Of a DNA stretch of 19,666 nucleotides, positions 6,435 to 13,208 are shown in pieces. The stretch comes from Chrysochromulina tobinii (lineage: Eukaryota; Haptophyta; Prymnesiales; Chrysochromulinaceae), in the NCBI GenBank assembly GCA_001275005.1, contig JWZX01001346.1, positions 1 to 19,666 of the forward strand, read 5' to 3'. Made by a program: the position numbers and the translations under genes. Each line of letters begins with the position of its first letter. Position 1 is the first letter of the stretch. Below the pieces are notes generated by a model that made no database searches, had not been told where the DNA came from, and worked only from the letters and a program-made list of their open reading frames with translations.

Positions 6435-9400
6435 TCAGACCGTGACCTGACCTTCCCACGCCGCAGTGGGCCGTGGGAGCGGTCGCGCCCCGAACCCGCG
6501 CCAGCGACGGCTCTTGCGAGGGCCCGCCCGGAGAAAGGCGGCGGCGGCAGTGGCCGCTGCGAATGGGAGCTTGCGGCGTGGGGGCGGAGGCGGAGGGCGC
6601 GCAAGGGGCGTTGTTGATGCCTGACTTGCGGGGTGTGGGAATGGGCTGGTTCGCCCACGCAGCTGCTGGTACAGTCTGGCTGCGAGAGAGCGCGCCGTGG
6701 CGGCGTACTGGATGTACTGCAGTCCGTTGTCGTAGTACGTGAGCAGTGCAGGAAGAGCCACCGTCCCGGCGAGGAGCGAGTACGCGGAGACCTGGGAGAG
6801 GAGCGGCGCCGTCCAGGGCGCAAAGCACGCGATGAGCAGCGTCAGAGACGAGATGGCCTCATTCAGCTGACTCATGCCGTCGATCCAGCAGCCAAGCCGG
6901 TCTGACGCTGGCCTTCGGATGAGGATCCACGCGCCGTACGCCATCTCGAGCACCAGCAAGGGGACGAGCTGTGAGGGGCCAATCGCGGCCGGTGAGCTCG
7001 ACGCGAGGATGGCCGCGGTGATCAGCTGCACGAGCAGAGCGATGATGACCGCGCAGGAGCGGTCGGGAGCATCCACACGATCCAAAAAGGAGCCCCACTC
7101 CTCCAGCGCATCGGATGCGTCGATCAGGGGCTGCGCGATCTGGTTCGATCTCGTGGCGCGATTCCCAATTAGGAAACAGTCCTCGAGGAATAGGTGGGTC
7201 AGTCGACGGCCTGAGGCGCTCTCCGGAGGTGACGAACCCTTGGTGGAAGGTGACGAACCCTTGGTGCAAGGGCCAGGGCAGGTCCCACGGCGCGCCAGCA
7301 GGCGCTCTGAGCGAGCTGGCTCAATGGGGACTGCCGGTGCGCTGCAAGCTCCATAGGAACGGTCGATCGGCGCGCGCGCGCATCCGCATCGGAGTGCCAC
7401 GTAACTCAGAGCGCGGCAGAGGGGGTCCTCCACGGCCGACGTGCCGTCCAGCCGCTGGGCGCTCTTCCAAATCGTCGATGCGAACGCATGATAAAAGTGC
7501 AGCAGCTGGTACGTCAGCACACTCACCTGATGAAGGAGGCAATCAGCGGTCCTCAGTGGTCCTCAGTGGCCATCAGGTGGTGCGTCAACACACTCACGAT
7601 GAAGAGCATGAGCGCCAACACGACGCTCGCGTACGCAATGAAGGCGTCCATACGAGGGAAGGGGATGGGTGTCGAAGAGCTTTCGCTACGGACGGCGAGG
7701 GTCCAGACCGCAAAGCAGGCATTCGTCAGGCCGGGTAGGAAGAAGACGAACACAGCGAGCTCTGGCTTCCACCCGACGAAGGCGCGCGGCCACGGGATGA
7801 AGAAGCGCCAATGGCCCCGCCCGACACAGAGCCGTTCGAAGAAGCCAGCGGCTGCGACGGCCACGTCTTCCACGTCCTCCAGGTCGCCGCTGAGGAAAGC
7901 GGGGTTCTTCTGCCCGGCTGTGTCCGAGTCGCGCTTCGCAACCGCCCATCGGATCCACGCGCGCCAGATGCACCTGATGAAGGAGGCAATCAACGGTCAT
8001 CTGTGGTCATCAGTGGCCATCGGATCCACGCGCGCCAGATGCACCTGATGAAGGAGGCAATCAGCGGTCATCTGTGGTCATCAGTGGCCATCGTATCCAA
8101 GCGCGCCAGATGCACCTCGCGCGCCCATGGAGCAGCCCGAGGCCGCAATCAGCATGCAATCAGAATGCAATCAGAATGCAATCAGCATGCAATCAGCATG
8201 CAATCAGCATGCAATCAGCATGCAATCAGCATGCACCTCGCGAGCCCATGGAGCACAAGCACGCCAAGCAGCACGAGCGCGCCGGTGATACTCAAGTCGA
8301 GCAGCGCGTTGATGGCAAGGGGCAGGTTCGCAGGCTCGGTGTCCTCCTCGACCAGTCGCCGACGTGGCATGGCGGGGGTCTCGAGTGACTCCGAGCTGCC
8401 GACGATCGCGTCCCATACACCGCTGGCGCCCAGAAAGGGCGTCAGCGCGCGGCCCAGCGCAGCGCCCATCCCCGCGTTCGTGCCCTGGTCCGAACCAGTC
8501 TCGCCTCCTCGCAAGGCGAGGCGCTGCACACCCATGATGAGGAGCACCGCGCGCCCCGCGGCGTCCGAGGAGGAGCTCGACGAGGAGCCCGCGGCAGCGC
8601 CGCCGCCGCTGGCAGCGCTCGAGACGGCGCTGGCGACGGCGCCTCCGACGGTCGAGACGACGCTGGATGCCACGGCGACGGCAACGGCGGCCGACACAGT
8701 GCTGCTGACTGCGGACAGCTCCAGCGCATCGACTAGGGGCCACTCGATGACTGATGGCTGGAGCAATTGGCCTCCGAGGGGGCCACGCAGTAGCGAGACG
8801 TGTAGCTCTTGACGAATCTCGAGGGGCAGCGCGGCCAAGGCGGTTGTGGGCAGCGTGGCCAGCACCGAGGCTGGCAGATTCGCCAAGGCGGATGTGGGCA
8901 GCGTGGCCAGCACTGAGGCTGGGAGACTTGCCAAGGCGGATGTGGGCAGCGTGGCCAGCACCGAGGATGGGAGACTTGCCAAGGCGGATGTGGGCAGCGT
9001 GGCCAGCACCGAGGCTGGCAGACTCGCCAAGGCGGATGTGGGCAGCGTGGCCAGCACCGAGGCTGGCAGACTCGCCAAGGCGGATGTGGGCAGCGTGGCC
9101 AGCACCGAGGCTGGGAGACTTGCCAAGGCGGTTGTGGGCAGCGTGGCCAGCACCGAGGCTGGCAGGGTTTGGAGGGCGGTGCTCGGGAGGGACGCGAGGG
9201 TGGCGATTGAGAGCTCTGAAGGCAGCACTCTCAATGACATGGGTGAGGCCACCACGACGAGCGACGACACGCCCAGCGTAGCCGCCGCGGGGATAGGGTT
9301 GAGGAAGAGTGTGCTAGCGGCGGCGCTCACGGCGCCCGTCGAAGCAGCAGTAGAGAGGGCCACCAAGACGGCAATGAGGAGGTGCTCCACGCTGCTCGAG

Positions 9401-10200
9401 GCGTGGCTGAGATGGCGCCGGCCAAGCGATGGTAGCGTCGATTGTATCCCGATCGGGTCGGGCACGCCCACGGTGCTCACGTTGATCGCCACATCAGCGA
9501 CGGTCACATTGGGCAGCGCCGCGGCGAGCGTGTGCACGAAGGCCGTGCCGTTGAATTGGGACGCAGTCAACGAATCGGCCAGAAGGGTAAAGCTGACCAA
9601 GTTCAAGAACGCATCTCCGGGGCTGAGTGGCGGCGCGGGTGGCGCGGGTGGGGGTAGAGGTGGACGCGGTGGCCATGGCGACTTCAATACTGGCGGCAGA
9701 GTGACGGGGACGGGAGGTAGGTCCACGGAAATGGGTGGTGGTGCTATGGCGACGGGAGGTAGGTCCACGGAAATGGGTGGAGGTGCAATGGCGACGGGAG
9801 GTAGGTCCACGGAAATGGGTGGAGGTGCAATGGCGACGGGAGGTAGGTCCACGGAAATGGGTGGTGGTGCTATGGCGACGGGAGGTAGGTCCACGGAAAT
9901 GGGTGGTGGTGCTATGGCGACGGGAGGTAGGTCCACGGAAATGGGTGGAGGTGCAATGGCGACGGGAGGGAGGCCCACGGAAATGGGTGGTGGAGGTGAG
10001 ACGGAGAAAACAGGAAGTGGTGGCAGAGGTGAGAGGACGACAGGAGGCAGCGACACGGGGAGAGGCGGAGGTGAGATGGCGACGGGAGGCAGCGATACAG
10101 AAAGAGGTGGCGGAGGTGAAAGGGCGACCGGCGGCAGTGTCATAGGAAGAGGTGGCGGAGGTGAGAGGGCGACCGGCGGCAGCACACTTGGGAGTGACAT
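6435..10200 (-). CDS. Proline-rich cell-surface protein with C-terminal polytopic, TRP-channel-like domain (3 exons)
   Basis: Modelled as 10200-8237, 7973-7598 and 7526-6435; the total is 3,432 nt, or 1,143 residues with no internal stop. Residues 1-190 are hydroxyproline-type repeats (PPPISVDLPPVAIA units). A globular segment follows (NLVSFTLLADS to about 240, with N-glycosylation sites NGT and NVS), then a stretch with two possible hydrophobic helices. Residues 342-457 are LPASVLATLPTSALAS repeats, and 503-555 is Ala/Gly/Ser-rich, ending near VQRLALRGG. About seven membrane helices follow: 630-653, 727-749, 765-785, 937-957, 966-983, 1002-1020 and 1025-1045. An RRPASDRLGCWIDG loop followed by NEA recalls TRP-like C-terminal domains of algae and fungi. 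Channel function is inferred. No signal peptide is visible at 10200; an in-frame TGA lies 36 nt upstream and an acceptor-like CCAG precedes the ATG, so an upstream exon may be missing. Confidence 0.7.
7527..7597 (-). other. Introner-like intron 2 of the membrane-protein gene (71 nt)
   Basis: On the minus strand it starts GTGAGTGTGTTGACGCACCA and ends CTGATTGCCTCCTTCATCAG. The downstream exon starts GTGAGTGTGCTGACGTACCA, so the first 20 nt of the intron copy the exon start with two mismatches. Splicing is phase 0 and joins LMLFI to VSVLTYQLLH across a predicted membrane helix. The middle holds the GATGGCCACTGAGGACCAC decamer core. Confidence 0.8.
7974..8236 (-). other. Introner-like intron 1 of the membrane-protein gene (263 nt, internally repeated)
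   Basis: Donor GCGAG|GTGCATGC and acceptor TTCATCAG|GTGCATCTGG join GLAR to CIWRAWIRW in phase 2. Read 5' to 3' on the minus strand, it holds eight copies of ATGCTGATTGC and then a second copy of the exon 1 end (CCATGGGCGCGCGAG). Two 71-nt units follow, each made of a copy of the downstream exon start (GTGCATCTGGCGCGC, extending to 28 nt) and the decamer core. Each unit ends in CTGATTGCCTCCTTCATCAG or a one-base variant. Confidence 0.75.
8144..8231. repeat. 11-nt satellite, eight copies of GCAATCAGCAT
   Basis: Eight direct copies of GCAATCAGCAT, two with A for C at the ninth base, sit in intron 1 of the membrane-protein gene. On the gene strand the unit contains CTGATTGC, the same word that opens the conserved intron 3' end. 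It may have been amplified from it. Confidence 0.95.
8829..9175. repeat. 48-nt in-frame repeat encoding LPxSxLAx units
   Basis: About seven 48-nt units (for example AAGGCGGATGTGGGCAGCGT) encode paired octapeptides LPASVLAT and LPTSALAS on the minus strand. High DNA identity across units indicates recent amplification. The plus strand is also open here only because the unit length is a multiple of three. Confidence 0.95.
9709..10000. repeat. 42-nt in-frame repeat encoding PPPISVDLPPVAIA
   Basis: About seven copies of a 42-nt unit (GGGAGGTAGGTCCACGGAAA and following) encode a 14-residue proline-rich motif on the minus strand. This is typical of extensin-like extracellular spacers. Sub-variants (GCTATG against GCAATG) are interleaved, suggesting blocks of two units were duplicated. 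Confidence 0.95.
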
Positions 10201-10530
10201 CCTGGAGCTCCAGCGGGCGCTCCTGAGTGTCCGGAATCAAGCGCTCCGGATGTCGTCGAAATCGTGTCTTGAAATGCGAGCGCGGAAACGCGTCGCGCTG
10301 AGCAGTTTTGTGGGATACATCGAGAAGCTCAAAGGACACACAAGTTCGCCCCTGGAGAAATCTGTCGTCACTGTTCGTTGGGGCGCTCAAGCTCTGTGAA
10401 CGGCATCCTGTGAATGGAGACACACGTTTAGCAAGATCTTACTACATGTATGCTATAGGGGACATACTCTCGGTGGGTGCCAAACCGATCCAAGGTTGCA
10501 TCTCGCGCTTCGGGCGCTACCGGAACTCCT

Positions 10531-10597
10531 GAGATTATCTCCGCGATCTCATCTCCGATATCTCATTGGAGATTATCTGCGAGATTGGATCTCTGAT
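10531..10597. repeat. GAGATTATCT/ATCTC interspersed repeat patch
   Basis: GAGATTATCTCC at 10531 recurs as GAGATTATCTGC at 10569, with further GATCTC and GATATCTC words between. Because GAGAT and ATCTC are reverse complements, the patch can fold on itself. A related word, CAGATTATCTACC, lies at 51-63. Confidence 0.7.
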
Positions 10598-10968
10598 TGA
10601 TATACGCCCAGCCAATGACCCCTATTTCCACTGAGCGGCCAGCCATTCACCCTCTGGACCCCGTACGGGGCTTCGAATGCGACCCTATGATTTGGCTGGA
10701 GAGAGAGCTGTGGTGGTGTCTGTTCGGCTAATACTCGGAGCATTTCCCTGACATAAGATCTCGCATCGTCAGCATCTTCTTCACTAGATTTACCGAAACA
10801 GGTGCCCGGGGGGCCTAGGAATTCGGCAACATTCCTGTCAGTCCAGTTCCCAGACATGTGAAACAAACGCCCACTGGATACCAACCACTCTCGCTCGCGG
10901 CGTAACCTTTGTGTGTGACCAACGATTCCTCGCGATTGCGCGCACGAATAAGAAAACATCTTTTTCAT
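10573..10968 (-). CDS. Hypothetical 131-residue ORF, doubtful
   Basis: An ATG-initiated frame of 131 residues with a fairly balanced composition (for example WTDRNVAEFLGPPGTCFG and ARSYVREMLRVLAEQTPP). No family is recognised, and there is no signal peptide or membrane helix. Its synonymous sites are far less GC-biased than those of the neighbouring genes. It is therefore either a recent arrival, a remnant of something else, or a chance ORF in the divergent promoter region. Its last codons run into the GAGATTATCT repeat patch. Confidence 0.25.
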   Translation of the reverse strand: MKKMFSYSCAQSRGIVGHTQRLRREREWLVSSGRLFHMSGNWTDRNVAEFLGPPGTCFGKSSEEDADDARSYVREMLRVLAEQTPPQLSLQPNHRVAFEAPYGVQRVNGWPLSGNRGHWLGVYQSEIQSRR

Positions 10969-11030
10969 GCTGCATGCAAAGCTGCATGCAATCCATTCAT
11001 CAATTTTGTATCAAGTATTCATCCATCTAG

Positions 11031-11083
11031 TTGGGATCTTGAGAGAAAGGGTCAGTTGCATCGACATATAATTGGGATCTTGA
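11031..11083 (+). promoter_or_regulatory. Direct repeat TTGGGATCTTGA upstream of the glycosyltransferase-like gene
   Basis: Two perfect 12-nt copies at 11031-11042 and 11072-11083, with starts 41 nt apart, lie 67-119 bp before the ATG at 11150. The position would suit a paired upstream element. This is only positional inference. Confidence 0.25.
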
Positions 11084-11149
11084 TATTCCTGTGTGTCGAA
11101 AGTTCTCGTAGTCGACGATCGCGCTCAAGCTCTCACCTCTTCCTCACAC

Positions 11150-12652
11150 ATGATTCGGCGAGGCGCGTGCTGGAGCGGCGCCGAGCGGCTCAGTGGCGCA
11201 CTCATTATGCTCTGGCTCTGGCCGCTTGTGCTGGGGCTTGACTTCGACCAGTCGTACAAGCACCTCAAACTCGACAGCTGTTTTGAGAAACCTTCGTGCG
11301 AAACTCAGCAGGCAGCGCACGCGGTGGTGCGCCGCGCCCACGCGTTGATCGAGTCCAAGGCAGGCCCATGGCGGTCAGGCCCAGGAACACCGCGGCGGCA
11401 GAATTGGAGCGCATTCCCTGCGCACATGACCGGTGTAAAAGGGGATTGGGAACTGACGGCGGCGCAAAGGCACTCGCTTCAAGAGGTCCAGAACACAATT
11501 GCAGAGCTTCCGCCTGTCGTCGAACGTGCGATGCTCTGGCTTGTGGTCGTATCCGTCAGCGCGACTCCTCAAGGCGCCCACGAAGATGCCGAAGACATTA
11601 TCACGACGCTCCTGCAGTCGGGTGGCTGTGAGCTGCACGTCCATCACTTCGATGCCACCAGCGAGAGCGACCCGGCCTACCAAAGCTACATGCAGCTGGA
11701 GTGGTACAGACGCGCTCGACCGCGCTTCCGACGCGTCTTCTTCCGAATAGAAAATGGCTGCAAGTCCGAACAATGGCGCGAGTCAATGCGCCTGCTGCTC
11801 TCCACATCAAGCGCTTCGCGATACACTCACGTTTGGTTCCTGGACAGTGACCTAAGGTTTGGCCTCTTCGACATGCCGGCTTTCCGGGCTTTGATTGCGC
11901 ACACAGCTCCAGTCCTTGCACAACCTGGCATTGTGAGTCACAAGCACGGCGCGAGAGCCACAGACTACTGGTCTCTCAGAGCCGGATTGCACAGCAATGT
12001 GCTCGGTCGGCGGCGGCTCATCGGACTCGAAAATGATTTGAAAATGAGCCCAGTTGAGGTACAAGCGCCCCTGCTTGATATGCGCATGGTACCGGCGTTC
12101 TACAAGAGCACGATGCATTACGATACCCGAATCGACACGCCACAACAGCGTGCTCTCAACCGCGTGGCGTGGAAGCTTGCCCAGCTGTTACACCCGCTGC
12201 CCAGAGCCAGACCGCAGTGCAACGTGACATCCGCCAAAACGTCCGCCGCACCTTCTGCTGTGGCTTCATGGGCATCCCAAACCGCCTCACTTCAGATCGC
12301 CCAACTCGACCAGGCTGCCAAACGGCCTGCTGGTCTCGTCTATGACTGGACGCCTCTGATCCACCGGTGGCGAGGAAGGCTGCCGCCAAAGCGAGGAAGG
12401 CGCGGACCCCCTCACGGACCCCCGGCGATACCGGCGACACGAAAACTGACACATAACATCGGCTCGCAAGAGCACGATTTTCGACAAATCTCACAGTGCG
12501 TGCGGGGTAATGGCGTCACGAGTGATCAGAGGGCTCGAACGGTTCTTGTCGAGGATGCCCAGCACCGTTTGATGACCAACAGCACGGATCTTTTTGCGCG
12601 TGGTGAGATCGACGTCAGCTGCCAATGGGATTGGTTTCAGCTGACATTATGA
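11150..12652 (+). CDS. DUF707-like, signal-anchored glycosyltransferase-type protein
   Basis: A 500-residue product from the first in-frame ATG (MIRRGACWSG). The frame is open back to 11093, but only with a GTG. Residues 16-30 form a hydrophobic stretch (GALIMLWLWPLVLGL), giving a signal peptide or type II anchor and Golgi-type topology. The core at about 128-330 has a beta-strand (AMLWLVVVSVSAT), then HVHHFDA, then HVWFLDSDLRF with the acidic triplet DSD at 232-234. After these come VLAQPGIVSHKHG and VEVQAPLLDMRMV. This order resembles DUF707 proteins, whose DED-type motif sits in the same place, and GT-A glycosyltransferases that bind metal and nucleotide sugar there. Assignment is by pattern only. 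The C-terminal 120 residues contain a Pro/Arg-rich insert (about 12365-12440) and could hide an intron. Confidence 0.6.
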   Translation: MIRRGACWSGAERLSGALIMLWLWPLVLGLDFDQSYKHLKLDSCFEKPSCETQQAAHAVVRRAHALIESKAGPWRSGPGTPRRQNWSAFPAHMTGVKGDWELTAAQRHSLQEVQNTIAELPPVVERAMLWLVVVSVSATPQGAHEDAEDIITTLLQSGGCELHVHHFDATSESDPAYQSYMQLEWYRRARPRFRRVFFRIENGCKSEQWRESMRLLLSTSSASRYTHVWFLDSDLRFGLFDMPAFRALIAHTAPVLAQPGIVSHKHGARATDYWSLRAGLHSNVLGRRRLIGLENDLKMSPVEVQAPLLDMRMVPAFYKSTMHYDTRIDTPQQRALNRVAWKLAQLLHPLPRARPQCNVTSAKTSAAPSAVASWASQTASLQIAQLDQAAKRPAGLVYDWTPLIHRWRGRLPPKRGRRGPPHGPPAIPATRKLTHNIGSQEHDFRQISQCVRGNGVTSDQRARTVLVEDAQHRLMTNSTDLFARGEIDVSCQWDWFQLTL

Positions 12653-13208
12653 GCCTATCCTTCGTTCTGCTACTGTCCAATACGACGTCCTGAGTGGGAC
12701 GGTCAGTACCGTCTGGATGTCAGCAAGGCGGTTGATGGGGTTGGTTGGGGGTATTTGACTCTTTGGAGCTTGACCGTGTGCGGGGGCTTGACCTTGGGCG
12801 CCGAAGTCGGCTCTCCATCAATTGCTCTCCATGCTTTCGCGCGTGACGGCAAAAGGCGGCCGCTTCACGATTCCGGGTGGGAATCCTGGTGCCCGCCTTT
12901 TCCGTTCACACCTTCGCCCCCGGCGATGAGAGCTTCACATGGCTTCACCGTTGAGCGGTTGCGGCTCATCTGCCCGCGTGTGCTCGTAGCAGCGCCCCAC
13001 TCGTTTCGATCCATACACTCTTGGAGCTCGGGGCTCAGTAGGAATTACTTATCATTAGGGCTTCAGCCGAGAATTCCTACACGATAGTTGGTAAACTGTT
13101 GCATGCAAGGAGCGAATCTGTCCAGCGTTGGAACCAACGGAAAATGTTTGTTGATGAGGACGTCGAAAGAAATCGTCGCACGCTCAGACTCACACGACAG
13201 GAGGCTGA
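12653..13208. other. Intergenic region between the two plus-strand secretory genes
   Basis: No credible gene is seen in these 556 bp. They contain a small hairpin at about 12699-12714 (GACGGT, CAGT, ACCGTC). A 9-bp inverted repeat GTAGGAATT/AATTCCTAC has arms at 13038-13046 and 13072-13080. If translation of the next gene starts at 13461, the region is effectively about 800 bp. Confidence 0.5.

Larger units (their letters stand above)
10424..11149. other. Divergent intergenic region between the membrane and glycosyltransferase-like genes
   Basis: This 726-bp region has lower GC than the genes and should contain both divergent promoters. It holds a GAGATTATCT repeat patch at 10531-10597 and one doubtful minus-strand ORF (10573-10968). 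It also has a short tandem around 10970-10992 (GCTGCATGCAA twice) and a direct repeat TTGGGATCTTGA at 11031 and 11072. No TATA box is convincing. Confidence 0.5.

Noticed and set aside
7203-7290. A further intron in exon 3 of the membrane-protein gene, suggested by the 22-nt direct repeat encoding TKGSSP twice
   Set aside because: The frame is open through it, the repeat is a plausible loop linker, and neither the CCTCCTTCATCAG end nor an exon copy is present.
8846-10399. Plus-strand 517-residue open frame (MGSVASTEAGR repeats, then GGRSTEMGGG repeats)
   Set aside because: It is the antisense of the 48-nt and 42-nt in-frame repeats of the membrane-protein gene. The minus strand gives proline-rich spacers, a hinge and membrane helices in a spliced frame that closes exactly. 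The plus frame is only low-complexity repetition.
9494-10423. Second minus-strand frame over the proline-rich region (THFRGPTSRRH repeats)
   Set aside because: An off-frame shadow of the same 42-nt repeats, with no recognisable domain. It conflicts with the frame that continues into the conserved downstream parts.
11093-11149. N-terminal extension MSKVLVVDDRAQA of the glycosyltransferase-like protein, resembling a response-regulator start
   Set aside because: The codon at 11093 is GTG, not expected as a start in a eukaryotic nuclear gene. The ATG at 11150 is followed directly by a proper signal-anchor, and nothing else of a receiver domain follows.
12755-13087. Plus-strand ORF in the spacer before the aromatic-rich gene
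   Set aside because: It opens with a TTG, has no recognisable motif or continuity with flanking genes, and its composition is not protein-like.
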